A stretch of DNA of 33,432 bases from Flemingiibacterium sp045579745 (GCA_045579745.1 JAZNMQ010000008.1:1-33432); one strand, 5' to 3'. Shown: positions 22,353 to 30,933, counted from the first letter of the stretch. The notes: generated from the sequence alone by a model not told the origin. Made by a program: numbers and translations.

Positions 22353-23047
22353 TTATAAAAACAAAAAAGCTCCCCCTCGGACTGACAAGCTTCGAGCTTG
22401 CCCTTTGGAGCATCTCCTCGGCAGTTTGTATACTCAGCCATTTTATCTCGGGGGACGGAAGTACACTTTCGCTTGCCGCATCGCTTGTCGGAGCCGCCGC
22501 GCTCATATTTGTTTCGAAAGGCTACGTTGCAGGACAGCTATTGACTGTAGTGTTCGCGGTTCTTTACGGCATTGTTTCCTATCAGCAGAGATACTACGGA
22601 GAGATGATAACCTACCTTGGAATGAGTGCGCCGATGGCTGTTGCAGCGACCGTTTCCTGGATCCGTCATCCGTCAAAGAATGCGCGTGAAGTTGAAATTG
22701 CAAAGCTTACGCATTCAAAGGCTGTAATTCTTGCCGTTCTGACTGTAGCTGTCACGGCGGCGTTCTATTTTATTTTGAGGACGCTCGGAACAGCTGAGCT
22801 TTTTGTCGGAACAATATCCGTCGCAACAAGCTTTGCCGCGGCCTCGCTCACGTTTCTTCGCAGTCCTTACTACGCACTTATGTACTCGGCAAACGATATC
22901 GTACTTATCATTTTGTGGGTGATCGCCGCAGTCAGCGACATCTCATATCTCTCGATGGTAGCCTGCTTTGCAATGTTTCTTGCAAACGACATCTACGGCT
23001 TTGTAAATTGGCAAAGGATGCAAAAAAGTCAGTCAAAAAATAATTAA
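22349..23047 (+). CDS. pnuC: PnuC-family transporter, probably for nicotinamide riboside or mononucleotide
   Basis: A 232-residue membrane protein with about seven hydrophobic segments. Two stretches match PnuC proteins: VAGQLLTVVFAVLYGIVSYQ followed by QRYYGEMITYLGMSAPMAVA (residues 61-99), and near the end SANDIVLIILWVIAAVSDIS then MFLANDIYGFVNWQRMQ, with the Asn-Asp and Asn-Trp residues typical of the family. PnuC carriers import NAD precursors by facilitated diffusion, driven by phosphorylation inside. The ammonia-dependent NAD synthetase gene lies 1.8 kb downstream, which suggests a local NAD theme, though a separate gene on the other strand intervenes. It overlaps the preceding gene by four bases and ends in a hairpin. 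Confidence 0.85.
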   Translation: MIIKTKKLPLGLTSFELALWSISSAVCILSHFISGDGSTLSLAASLVGAAALIFVSKGYVAGQLLTVVFAVLYGIVSYQQRYYGEMITYLGMSAPMAVAATVSWIRHPSKNAREVEIAKLTHSKAVILAVLTVAVTAAFYFILRTLGTAELFVGTISVATSFAAASLTFLRSPYYALMYSANDIVLIILWVIAAVSDISYLSMVACFAMFLANDIYGFVNWQRMQKSQSKNN

Positions 23048-23080
23048 TCGCCTTTTGGAAGTTAATGCTCAAAAGGCGAT
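23047..23080 (+). terminator. Terminator-like hairpin after pnuC
   Basis: ATCGCCTTTTG (23047-23057) and CAAAAGGCGAT (23070-23080), 11 bp with a 12-base loop, followed by CTTGTGTT; overlaps the stop codon. Confidence 0.6.
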
Positions 23081-23098
23081 CTTGTGTTAATATGAATA

Positions 23099-23122
23099 TG
23101 ACCACCGGCTTGCCGGTGGTCA
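23099..23122 (-). terminator. Terminator-like hairpin after the glutamate dehydrogenase gene
   Basis: An 11-bp perfect inverted repeat, TGACCACCGGC/GCCGGTGGTCA, with a 2-base loop, 15 bases beyond the gdh stop on the minus strand. The A/T-rich flank on either side allows use in both directions. Confidence 0.65.
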
Positions 23123-23136
23123 TAATTTTGTATTAA

Positions 23137-24492
23137 TTAGTATGCAATACCCTGTGCCTTCATAGCGTCAGCAACCTTGAGGAAGCCTGCAATGTTTGCA
23201 CCGGCAACGAGGTCGCCCTCCATGCCGTATTCCTTAGCAGCGGAAACAGAGTCATCGTAGATTGTCTTCATGATTTGCTTGAGCTTAGCGTCAACCTCTT
23301 CTGCGGTCCAGCTGTAACGCATGGAGTTCTGGCTCATTTCAAGACCGGAAACTGCAACACCGCCGGCATTAACTGCCTTAGAGGGAGCAATAACTACGCC
23401 GTTAGCCTTGAGGTATGCAACAGCCTCGTTAGTGGTAGGCATGTTGGATACTTCAACATAATACTTAAGGCCGTTGGCAACCATAGCCTTAGCATCATCG
23501 ATGTTAACCTCGTTCTGAGTAGCGCAAGGCATGATAACATCAACCTTTTCGCCCCACGGCTTCTTGCCTGCGAAGAACGGTACACCGAACATGTCAGCGT
23601 CATCCTGAACCTTGTTGCGGTTGGATGCGCGCATTTCAACCATGAAATCGATCTTTTCAGGAGTATTGATGCCGTCCTTGTCGTAGATGTAACCGTCGGG
23701 ACCGGAAATGGTTACAACCTTACCGCCAAGCTCGGTAACCTTCTGAACAGTACCCCAAGCAACGTTACCGAAGCCGGAAACTGCAAAGGTCTTGCCCTTC
23801 ACTTCCTCACCGTATGTAGCGAGCATATTCTGTGTGTAGTAAACTGCGCCGTAACCGGTAGCCTCAGGGCGAATCAAAGAACCGCCGTAGGAGAAGCCCT
23901 TACCGGTGAGAACGCCGGTGAACTCGTTACGAAGTCTTTTGTACTGACCGTACATGTAACCAACTTCTCTTGCACCTACACCGATATCACCTGCGGGAAC
24001 GTCGGTGTTAGCACCGATGTGCTTGGAAAGCTCAGTCATGAAGCTCTGGCAGAAGCGCATAACCTCTCCGTCGGACTTGCCGGTAGGATCGAAGTCAGCG
24101 CCGCCCTTACCGCCGCCCATAGGAAGACCGGTGAGGGAGTTCTTGAAGGTCTGCTCAAAGCCGAGGAACTTCATAATAGAAGCGTTTACTGTCGGATGGA
24201 AACGGATACCGCCCTTGTACGGACCGATTGCGGAGTTGAACTGTACACGGTAGCCGCGGTTAACCTGAACTTCGCCGTTGTCATCAACCCAGCTTACACG
24301 GAACTGAATCTGACGCTCAGGCTCAACCATGCGCTCGAAAACGCCTGCTTTAATAAGGTCAGGGCGCTTTTCGGCAACGGGCTCGAGGGATTCGAGAACC
24401 TCTTCTACGGTCTGATGAAACTCGGTTTCGCCGGGGTTTCTCTTTACGACGTTTTCGTAAACGCCAAGAAGATAGCTATTTTTAAGTGCCAT
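23137..24492 (-). CDS. gdhA: Glutamate dehydrogenase (hexameric, C. symbiosum-type)
   Basis: The 451-residue protein is a complete small-type glutamate dehydrogenase. Catalytic residues are present: Lys93 in PYKGGIRFHP, Lys117 (EQTFKNSL), Lys129 in PMGGGKGGADFD and Asp169 in VPAGDIGVG. The Rossmann turn is VSGFGNVAWG, and the second strand ends TISGPDGY. The Pro-Asp after this strand is as in NAD-specific Clostridium symbiosum GDH and unlike NADP enzymes such as E. coli, so NAD(H) is the likelier cofactor, to be confirmed by assay. It interconverts glutamate with 2-oxoglutarate and ammonium. The gene is monocistronic, AGAGGT before the ATG, with its own promoter at 24554-24582 and a leader hairpin (CCACA/TGTGG). 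Confidence 0.96.
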   Translation of the reverse strand: MALKNSYLLGVYENVVKRNPGETEFHQTVEEVLESLEPVAEKRPDLIKAGVFERMVEPERQIQFRVSWVDDNGEVQVNRGYRVQFNSAIGPYKGGIRFHPTVNASIMKFLGFEQTFKNSLTGLPMGGGKGGADFDPTGKSDGEVMRFCQSFMTELSKHIGANTDVPAGDIGVGAREVGYMYGQYKRLRNEFTGVLTGKGFSYGGSLIRPEATGYGAVYYTQNMLATYGEEVKGKTFAVSGFGNVAWGTVQKVTELGGKVVTISGPDGYIYDKDGINTPEKIDFMVEMRASNRNKVQDDADMFGVPFFAGKKPWGEKVDVIMPCATQNEVNIDDAKAMVANGLKYYVEVSNMPTTNEAVAYLKANGVVIAPSKAVNAGGVAVSGLEMSQNSMRYSWTAEEVDAKLKQIMKTIYDDSVSAAKEYGMEGDLVAGANIAGFLKVADAMKAQGIAY

Positions 24493-24553
24493 TTTGGGAT
24501 ACCTCTCATATAATTAGATTCCACAAAAATAAATGTGGTAACTTTACGAAACT

Positions 24554-24582
24554 ATTATACAACATTTTTTTTGATTTTGCAA
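24554..24582 (-). promoter_or_regulatory. Promoter of the glutamate dehydrogenase gene
   Basis: On the minus strand TTGCAA (24582-24577), 17 bases and TATAAT (24559-24554), giving a leader of about 55 bases. Confidence 0.8.
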
Positions 24583-24819
24583 GATGTAACTTAAAAAATT
24601 TCAAAAATTGTAAAATTTGACTTCATCGGAAAAAGCTCCGACAATCTCATTGTGCGAAGTGCATTAACGATTAAATCATGCAAACGGTCGGTTAGACATT
24701 CATTTGTTTTCGCAAGAACTCCACCTGCAGACTTTCATTTCGACGCATGCGCCTTTATCTGCAATTTGAAACATATTTTCATTTTCTTTTTAAAAACTGT
24801 GGAAAAACGCTTTCGGTTA
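24583..24819. other. Non-coding divergent spacer between gdh and nadE
   Basis: AT-rich at the gdh end. A short hairpin (TCGGA-AAAAGC-TCCGA, 24626-24641) is present. No convincing gene, tRNA or known riboswitch is seen in this stretch. Confidence 0.5.
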
Positions 24820-24828
24820 TGCTATAAT
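24820..24828 (+). promoter_or_regulatory. Extended -10 promoter of nadE
   Basis: TGCTATAAT matches TGnTATAAT; the -35 position (TGGAAA) is poor, as is usual for extended -10 promoters. It lies about 50 bases before the start codon. Confidence 0.55.
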
Positions 24829-24879
24829 ATATGCAGTAAAGCTAAGCCTTAATATGCATTATTTTCACGGAGGGCAAAA

Positions 24880-25611
24880 ATGTTCAATCAAAAAAAGGTA
24901 AAAGACGACTGCGTTGAATGGATACGCAAATTTTTCGAGGAAAACGGCAAGGACTGCAACGCCATCGTCGGCATTTCGGGAGGCAAGGACAGCTCGGTCA
25001 CAGCCGCACTTTGCGTAGAGGCGCTTGGAAAAGAGCGTGTTATCGGCGTGCTCATGCCATGCGGCGAGCAGCATGATATCGACTGCGCGCAGGCACTTGT
25101 AAAGCATCTTGGCATAAAGAATTATACAGTAAATATCAAGGCGGCGGTCGACGGGGTTTTGGAGGCACTTCCAAAGGAGCTTGAGCTGACAAAGCAAACG
25201 AGAACCAATCTTCCCGCGCGAATTCGCATGTCAACGCTCTACGCTATCTGCCAATCCGAAAACGGACGAGTTGCAAACACCTGCAACCTTTCTGAGGATT
25301 GGGTCGGCTACTCCACCAGATACGGCGATGCGGCAGGCGATTTCAGCCCGCTGTCAAAGCTCACTGTTGCTGAGATTAAAGCGATCGGCTTTGAGCTCGG
25401 ATTGCCCGAATTTCTGATCGAAAAGACACCGATCGACGGTCTTACGGGAAAATCCGACGAGGAAAATCTCGGCTTCACCTACGAAATGCTCGATAAGTAT
25501 ATCCGCACAGGCGTTTGCGAGGACGAGGAAATCAAGGCGAAAATCGACAGACTCAACCGCATTAACAAATTCAAGCTTGAGCTCATGCCGCATTTCGAGC
25601 CCGAAATTTAA
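24880..25611 (+). CDS. nadE: Ammonia-dependent NAD+ synthetase
   Basis: The 243-residue protein is a single-domain NadE. It has the ATP pyrophosphatase loop ISGGKDSS (32-39), LPARIRMSTLYAICQ, then NTCNLSEDWVGYSTRYGDAA with the deamido-NAD binding residues, and the terminal DGLTGKSDEENLGFTYEMLD. It adenylates nicotinate adenine dinucleotide and amidates it to NAD+. No N-terminal nitrilase (glutaminase) domain is encoded, so it must use free ammonia, unlike the two-domain form found in many bacteria. GGAGGG precedes the ATG. It is the only gene of its transcript, ending in a strong terminator; its last codons and stop lie in an 18-bp tandem duplication. Confidence 0.95.
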   Translation: MFNQKKVKDDCVEWIRKFFEENGKDCNAIVGISGGKDSSVTAALCVEALGKERVIGVLMPCGEQHDIDCAQALVKHLGIKNYTVNIKAAVDGVLEALPKELELTKQTRTNLPARIRMSTLYAICQSENGRVANTCNLSEDWVGYSTRYGDAAGDFSPLSKLTVAEIKAIGFELGLPEFLIEKTPIDGLTGKSDEENLGFTYEMLDKYIRTGVCEDEEIKAKIDRLNRINKFKLELMPHFEPEI

Positions 25612-25635
25612 CGCGCACCCGAACTTTAACGCACA
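25600..25635. repeat. 18-bp tandem duplication across the nadE stop codon
   Basis: CCCGAAATTTAACGCGCA (25600-25617) is followed at once by CCCGAACTTTAACGCACA (25618-25635); 16 of 18 bases agree. The first copy contains the stop codon TAA. Confidence 0.75.
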
Positions 25636-25638
25636 TTA

Positions 25639-25680
25639 AAACAGCTCCCACTGTCAAAAAGTGGGAGCTGTTTATTTTTT
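25639..25680. terminator. Strong bidirectional terminator between nadE and the zinc-ribbon gene
   Basis: AAACAGCTCCCACT (25639-25652) and its exact complement (25660-25673) form a 14-bp stem; a TATTTTTT tail follows on plus and TTTT on minus. It suits the two convergent genes on either side. Confidence 0.9.
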
Positions 25681-25690
25681 AAGCTATTTA

Positions 25691-26224
25691 TTATGCGTTG
25701 TAATACTTGTTGACGATGTCCTTGAAGGCGTCAATAAACTCGTTTGCGGTGAGAGGCTTTGCGCTTTTTGCAGGCTCTTCCTTGGGCTCATTCTTGGGCT
25801 CTTCCTTAGCAGGCTCCTCTTCATCATTCGATGGTGCGTTTTTGGGCTCCTGCTTTGCGCCGCACGCGGAGCAGAATGCGTCCTCAATGTTTAACTCCTT
25901 GCCGCATGACGGGCAAAACATTTTTCCGTTGTTTTCGGCAATAAGTGCCTTGAGCTCAGCGATTACTCTCTTCTGCTCGTCGATCTCCATTATCTGAGCT
26001 GCAAGAAGCTCGGCGTTATCAGCTCCGTTCTTGCTCTCGTAGTAAGCCTGTCCGAGAGTTGAAAACATGCCGTTAAGCTTAGACTGCTCGCTCTTTAATG
26101 TAATCGAAAGCTTAGCCGATTCAGCGACATCGCCTGCCTTGTTTGCCGCAGTTTTAGCCGCAGAGCTTGCTTTATCGGTAATATCGTTCCATAACGCTTT
26201 TAGCTTTTCCTTATTGAATTCCAT
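25691..26224 (-). CDS. Zinc-ribbon protein with N-terminal helical domain
   Basis: Start chosen at ATG 26224, five bases after GGAGG; a frame ATG at 26236 overlaps that site. The 177-residue product has an alanine-rich amphipathic N-terminus (ITDKASSAAKTAANKAGDVA), a long helical part (EQSKLNGMFSTLGQAYYESK, then ELLAAQIMEIDEQKRVIAEL), a double zinc ribbon with Cys104/Cys107 and Cys118/Cys121 (CPSCG, CSACG), an acidic Glu-Pro-Lys repeat linker and a short C-terminal helix. Such zinc-ribbon proteins are common in Firmicutes but have no assigned role. It sits 123 bases downstream of clpC on the same strand with no clear terminator between, so it may be a late member of the heat-shock operon. Confidence 0.8.
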   Translation of the reverse strand: MEFNKEKLKALWNDITDKASSAAKTAANKAGDVAESAKLSITLKSEQSKLNGMFSTLGQAYYESKNGADNAELLAAQIMEIDEQKRVIAELKALIAENNGKMFCPSCGKELNIEDAFCSACGAKQEPKNAPSNDEEEPAKEEPKNEPKEEPAKSAKPLTANEFIDAFKDIVNKYYNA

Positions 26225-26347
26225 ATTGTCCTCCATATTGATTACAAATATTTCTTTAATAATATTTTACGCTCTTTATATGAACTCATAAATAAAATTA
26301 TGAAACATTTTATGGCGGTTTTATAAATTTTGTGTTAAGAAAATCAA

Positions 26348-28792
26348 TTAAGGAACAAGCTCATATTCAATATTACCCGATTCGCCGAGCCTTGCTATCA
26401 CCTTGTCGCCGCTCTTGATTCGCGACCCGTCGAGCATTTCCGAGGCAAAGCTGTCCTCGATCTTGCGCTGTATCGCGCGGCGGAGAGGTCTTGCTCCCCA
26501 TACGGGGTCAAAGCCCTCCTTTGCAAGATACTCTACCGCAGAATCGTCGAATGTGATATCGACGCCGATCGCCATAATGCGCTCCTTGATCTCGGCAAGC
26601 ATGACCCTTGCAATGCGCTTTATATCCTCGTCGGATAGCTTGTTGAAAATGATTATTTCGTCAAGACGGTTCAGAAATTCAGGCTTAAAGGTTTCGCGAA
26701 GCGCCGCCATTACTGAATCGTTAACGGGCACATCGGCAGATTCGCCAAAGCCGAGAATACGCTTTTTCTCAACAATTCCTGCCGCTCCGACATTCGAGGT
26801 CAAAATAATTATCGTATTTTTGAAGTCAACTCTGCGCCCCTGCGCATCAGTTAAAATTCCATCCTCCAAAATCTGAAGCAGGATGTTGAACACATCGGGA
26901 TGCGCCTTTTCGATCTCATCAAACAGCACGACCGAATACGGCTTGCGGCGAATCTTTTCGGTCAGCTGACCGCCCTCCTCGAATCCGACATAGCCGGGAG
27001 GCGAGCCGATAAGCTTGGAAACCGAATGCTTCTCCATATATTCCGACATATCGACGCGTATCATCGCATTACGGTCACCGAACATAACATCAGCAAGCAC
27101 TCTTGCAAGCTCAGTCTTACCAACGCCCGTCGGACCGAGGAAAATGAACGAGCCCGTCGGACGGTTCGGGTCCTTGAGTCCAATTCTACCGCGTCTTATC
27201 GCCCTTGCAACAGCATCAACCGCGTCATCCTGACCGATTACCCTCTCCTTAATCAGCTCGCCGAGGTGCATCAGACGGTCGCCCTCCTCGTCTGCAAGCC
27301 TGCGAACGGGAATTCCCGTCCACGCCGTTACGATATCGGCGATCTCGTCAGCACCAACAGACGGCCCCTCGCCGCTTGTAGTGCTTTTCCACTCGCTCTT
27401 TTTCGATTCAAGCTCCTCATTTAGCTTCTTTTCACTGTCGCGAAGTGACGCCGCCTTTTCAAAATCCTGAGATTTGATTGCCTCCTCCTTATCGGCGCGA
27501 ATTGCGCTGAGCTTTTCTTCAAGCTCCTTTAAATCGGGAGGAGATGTGAATGCGGCTATGCGAAGCTTCGACGCCGCCTCGTCTATTAAGTCGATCGCCT
27601 TGTCGGGTAAGAATCTGTCGCCTATATAGCGAACCGAGAGCTTGACTGCGGCTTCAATAGCTTCATCGGTGATCTTGACCTTGTGATGAGATTCGTATTT
27701 GTCGCGCAGTCCCTTCAGGATCTGTACAGCCTCCTCGGGCGTCGGCTCACCTACCGAAACGGACTGAAATCTGCGCTCGAGCGCCGCATCCTTTTCAATA
27801 TATTTGCGATATTCGCCGATGGTTGTTGCACCGATCACCTGCATTTCTCCGCGAGCAAGTGCTGGCTTCAGAATGTTAGCCGCGTCAACAGCACCCTCAG
27901 CCGCGCCTGCGCCGATTATCGTGTGAATTTCGTCGATAAACAGAATAATCGCAGGATTATTTGCCGCCTCAGCCATGACCGCCTTCATTCTCTCCTCGAA
28001 CTCACCGCGATATTTAGCACCTGCTATCATCGAGGAAATGTCGAGTGTAACGATAATTCTTCCTGCTAAGGTTTCGGGAACGGCTCCCTCGCTTACACGC
28101 TGTGCAAGCCCCTCGACGACCGCGGTCTTTCCGACACCCGGCTCACCTATCAGACAGGGATTGTTTTTTGTGCGGCGGGAGAGAATTTGTATAACTCGTT
28201 CGGTTTCCTCTGACCTGCCGATAATCGGATCAAGCTTCCCCTCTCGCGCAAGAGCTGTCAGATCGCGCCCGTATTTTGCAATTGTCGGCGCTTCCTTAAG
28301 CGTTGCACTCTGCGAGGGCTCCTTTGCGCTTGCTGATTCGGACGGCTTTTCGTTATTAAGCCCTCCGAAAAAGCTTACCGCATCGTTTGCAAGCTCCTTT
28401 GGCGAAACTCCGAGCGAGTTTAACAGCCCGACCGCAACACTGTCGTTCTCGGAGAGAAGTGACAGCAAAAGATGCTCCGTACCGATATAATTCTGCCCGA
28501 ATCGCATTGCCTGATATGCTGAATTTTCGATAATACGCTTAGTACGCGGTGTCATATCGTTTGGCGTAACGTGTGTGCGCTCACCAATGCCGATCTTGTC
28601 GGATATAGCCTGCTTCAGCTTATCAAAGCTCACGCCCTTGGCATCAAGCAGCTTAGCCGCAACTCCGTCCGCCTCGGTTGTGAGCGCTAAGAGCATATGC
28701 TCGCTTCCGATGTATGTGTGCCCGAGCTCAGAGGCAAGATAGAGCGATTTATTTAAAACATTCGTAGCTTTTTGTGTGAATTTGTTTGGCAT
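26348..28792 (-). CDS. clpC: ClpC-type AAA+ unfoldase (Clp protease ATP-binding subunit)
   Basis: The 814-residue protein is a full-length ClpC. Two Clp N-terminal repeats (residues 1-140) are followed by AAA-1 with Walker A GEPGVGKT (216-223) and Walker B ILFIDEIH, a UVR/M-domain coiled coil (about 425-470) for adaptor binding, and AAA-2 with GPTGVGKT (553-560) and VLFDEIEKAH. The LGF tripeptide (KRILGFGES) matches the ClpP-docking loop. With ClpP, not in this window, it unfolds damaged or arginine-phosphorylated proteins for degradation. It is the fourth gene of the ctsR operon, 107 bases after mcsB, with GGAGGT before the ATG. An arginine kinase (mcsB) and its activator (mcsA) lie upstream. 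Confidence 0.97.
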   Translation of the reverse strand: MPNKFTQKATNVLNKSLYLASELGHTYIGSEHMLLALTTEADGVAAKLLDAKGVSFDKLKQAISDKIGIGERTHVTPNDMTPRTKRIIENSAYQAMRFGQNYIGTEHLLLSLLSENDSVAVGLLNSLGVSPKELANDAVSFFGGLNNEKPSESASAKEPSQSATLKEAPTIAKYGRDLTALAREGKLDPIIGRSEETERVIQILSRRTKNNPCLIGEPGVGKTAVVEGLAQRVSEGAVPETLAGRIIVTLDISSMIAGAKYRGEFEERMKAVMAEAANNPAIILFIDEIHTIIGAGAAEGAVDAANILKPALARGEMQVIGATTIGEYRKYIEKDAALERRFQSVSVGEPTPEEAVQILKGLRDKYESHHKVKITDEAIEAAVKLSVRYIGDRFLPDKAIDLIDEAASKLRIAAFTSPPDLKELEEKLSAIRADKEEAIKSQDFEKAASLRDSEKKLNEELESKKSEWKSTTSGEGPSVGADEIADIVTAWTGIPVRRLADEEGDRLMHLGELIKERVIGQDDAVDAVARAIRRGRIGLKDPNRPTGSFIFLGPTGVGKTELARVLADVMFGDRNAMIRVDMSEYMEKHSVSKLIGSPPGYVGFEEGGQLTEKIRRKPYSVVLFDEIEKAHPDVFNILLQILEDGILTDAQGRRVDFKNTIIILTSNVGAAGIVEKKRILGFGESADVPVNDSVMAALRETFKPEFLNRLDEIIIFNKLSDEDIKRIARVMLAEIKERIMAIGVDITFDDSAVEYLAKEGFDPVWGARPLRRAIQRKIEDSFASEMLDGSRIKSGDKVIARLGESGNIEYELVP

Positions 28793-28899
28793 AGTTTACC
28801 TCCGTTTTCAGATTGAGTTAAAAGCGATACCGCTTCGTTTCATTGGCGCAGATGTACCATCATGCGTCCGCCGTGAACCATTCTGTGCCGACTTATATT

Positions 28900-29910
28900 C
28901 TACCTGATATTCTCTCTGACGAATTTTGCTCGAAGCACAGAAAGCTCAGCCTCGGGCGGCTCCTCGGTAATCTCGCAATTCGTGAGGAGATTGTTTTGCA
29001 TCGCACCGATCATAAGCGATGTGAGCCCTGCAAGGTCCGCGCCCTCAAGCAAGCCGAGAGCCGTTCCGAGGCGAACATCACTCCACAGCTCCATAAATTC
29101 GGATGTCGAGAGCATATACGCACTCGAGAGGATGCCTCTCGCTCTCATAACGCGGTCGCAAAGTCGTGCATAGCTGTCGCTTTTGATGGTGCCGCGAAGC
29201 TGTCTTTCATTTTCAATGATTCGTGCAACAACGCCCTCAAGCTTTTCAAGCGTTTCCTCCTCGGTCTGACCGAGGGTCACAGAGTTTGAAATTTGATACA
29301 GTGCGCCTGCCGATTCGCTTCCCTCTCCGTATATGCCGCGAGTTGTGATACCGAGCTTTGTTAAGCTGCGAATAAGGCTCGGAAGCTTTCCCGAAAGCTT
29401 TAGTGCAGGCAGGTGGAGCATGACGGATGCGCGCATTCCCGTTCCGAGATTCGTCGGACAATGTGTCAGATATCCAAGGCTTTCGTTATATGCGATATTC
29501 GCGCCTGAATCGAGCATTTCATCAAGCTTTACAGCCTTTTCCCACGCCTCTTTAAGCGCGAGCCCTGCCGCAAACGACTGAATCCTTACATGATCCTCCT
29601 CGCAAACCATTACAGCACATTCACGCGCCTCATCGAGCATCAGCGCACGCGGAGCTTTCTCACGCGCAAATTCAGGGCTGATGTAATGCTTTTCAACGAG
29701 CGTATTCAGCTCGATATTTGATTTTGCAGTCGGGTCGACCGTTGCAAGCTCCGCCGCGGCAAGCGCATGCGAAACCTTGCTTATGATCTCGGAGCGCTGA
29801 ACATCCGAGCATTTAGACGGGAATGGATAATCCTCAATATTGCGCGCAAGTCTTATACGCGACGAAAGCGCGATATCAAAGTCCTTGCCCGATTCCATAA
29901 ACCATGACAT
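28900..29910 (-). CDS. mcsB: McsB protein-arginine kinase
   Basis: Start taken as the ATG at 29910 (MSWFMESGKDFDIALSSRIR), eight bases after GGGAG; another ATG two codons earlier is too close to that site. The 336 residues show the guanidino-kinase fold: SSRIRLARN near the start, GYLTHCPTNLGTGMRASVML with the active-site Cys and the ATP phosphate loop, and TRGIYGEGSESAGALYQISN with acidic substrate-binding residues. McsB phosphorylates arginines on misfolded proteins, marking them for ClpC-ClpP, and inactivates CtsR under stress. Together with mcsA and clpC this is the standard quality-control set. Its ribosome site overlaps the end of mcsA. Confidence 0.96.
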   Translation of the reverse strand: MSWFMESGKDFDIALSSRIRLARNIEDYPFPSKCSDVQRSEIISKVSHALAAAELATVDPTAKSNIELNTLVEKHYISPEFAREKAPRALMLDEARECAVMVCEEDHVRIQSFAAGLALKEAWEKAVKLDEMLDSGANIAYNESLGYLTHCPTNLGTGMRASVMLHLPALKLSGKLPSLIRSLTKLGITTRGIYGEGSESAGALYQISNSVTLGQTEEETLEKLEGVVARIIENERQLRGTIKSDSYARLCDRVMRARGILSSAYMLSTSEFMELWSDVRLGTALGLLEGADLAGLTSLMIGAMQNNLLTNCEITEEPPEAELSVLRAKFVRENIR

Positions 29911-29924
29911 AGCCATCTCTCCCT

Positions 29925-30413
29925 TCAGTTCGACTCGAGCGCGCGAATCTTATCGCGAAGCTCAGCCGCCATTTCAAATTCCTGTGCGTCGATTGCCGCT
30001 TTCAGATCAGCTTTAAGCTTTGAAAGCTCAAGCTCTCGGGCACGCTTTTCGCCGTATCTTCGCGGAGCACGTCCGCGCGATTTTGCTCCTGCATGAAGCT
30101 GACGGATCGTCGGCGCAAGCTCTGAGGCGAACACCTCGTAGCATTTCGGACAGCCGACCTTACCCGTTGCAACGAGCTCCTTGAAGCTTGATGCGCAAAG
30201 CGGACACTTTTTCTCGTCATGCGTGATTTTCGGTTGTGTCATAAAGCTGCTGAACAGCGAGCTTATCGGATCGTCCTCAAAAATCGAGAAAGGATTTCCG
30301 ATCTGCATTTCTGCCGCGCATTCGGGACAGAGCGAATATTCGGTTATATGTCCGTTGATATTTTCCTTGCAAAAAACGGTTGCGGTGTTTTTCTTGCATT
30401 TTTGACAAAGCAT
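29925..30413 (-). CDS. mcsA: McsA, activator of McsB
   Basis: The 162-residue product has the McsA layout: four CxxC zinc motifs (Cys3/6, 29/32, 70/73, 88/91) in two pairs separated by a linker, then a basic stretch (KSRGRAPRRYGEKRARE) and a terminal UVR domain (DLKAAIDAQEFEMAAELRDK). In Bacillus the protein binds McsB and stimulates its kinase activity, and its zinc clusters make the pair responsive to thiol and metal stress. It lies 37 bases downstream of ctsR and its stop (TGA) is fused to the ribosome site of mcsB. AGGAGG precedes the ATG. Confidence 0.93.
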   Translation of the reverse strand: MLCQKCKKNTATVFCKENINGHITEYSLCPECAAEMQIGNPFSIFEDDPISSLFSSFMTQPKITHDEKKCPLCASSFKELVATGKVGCPKCYEVFASELAPTIRQLHAGAKSRGRAPRRYGEKRARELELSKLKADLKAAIDAQEFEMAAELRDKIRALESN

Positions 30414-30450
30414 ATTTTTTCCTCCTGTGATTATCGTATTAACTATTATT

Positions 30451-30903
30451 TTACTTCATGAGCGCGAGAATTATTTGTCTGAAAATGTCGGCGCGGACTG
30501 ATTTTTTAAATTCAGTCGGCACGCGCGAAAGCGAGGCTTGACTTAGTGCCGCAGCAGCGACCCTCGCACCGTGTGCGCTGATTAGCGAATTATCAGCTAA
30601 GTTTCGAAGAATAGCGTGAGCCGTTCCCTCGTCGATCTCATCTCCGATTGCGTGGAAGCAGTGCATCAGGTATTCATCGTGCGAGATTTGCTTCTTTACT
30701 ATGCGTATATAGCCGCCGCCGCCCCTGCGCGATTCGATTAGGTAGCCGCGCTCGGGTGTAAAGCGCGAGGTTATGACATAGTTGATCTGGCTTGGAGCAC
30801 AGCCTATTCGGCCGGCAAGCTCCGAACGTCGTATTTCAAGCGTTCCGTTTTGCTCGGACAGCATCTCCTCAAGCAGCTTTGCGATTGAATCTGATATCAG
30901 CAT
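30451..30903 (-). CDS. ctsR: CtsR heat-shock repressor
   Basis: Start at ATG 30903, eight bases after AAAGGAG; an in-frame GTG at 30912 abuts that site and is unlikely. The 150-residue protein matches CtsR throughout: the winged HTH with CAPSQINYVITSRFTPERGY (35-54) and the glycine-rich wing ESRRGGGGYIRIV (57-69) that reads the DNA minor groove, then the helical dimerisation half (SQASLSRVPTEFKKSVRADI). CtsR blocks clp genes at low temperature and leaves its operator on heating or on McsB action. Two tandem CtsR boxes and a third weaker one lie immediately upstream, so the operon controls itself. Confidence 0.96.
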   Translation of the reverse strand: MLISDSIAKLLEEMLSEQNGTLEIRRSELAGRIGCAPSQINYVITSRFTPERGYLIESRRGGGGYIRIVKKQISHDEYLMHCFHAIGDEIDEGTAHAILRNLADNSLISAHGARVAAAALSQASLSRVPTEFKKSVRADIFRQIILALMK

Positions 30904-30933
30904 ATTGTACACTCCTTTATGCGAAGAATGATT

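Noticed and set aside
23275..24513. A 412-codon open frame on the plus strand opposite glutamate dehydrogenase
   Set aside because: Fully antisense to a conserved enzyme, no recognisable domain and no start signal.
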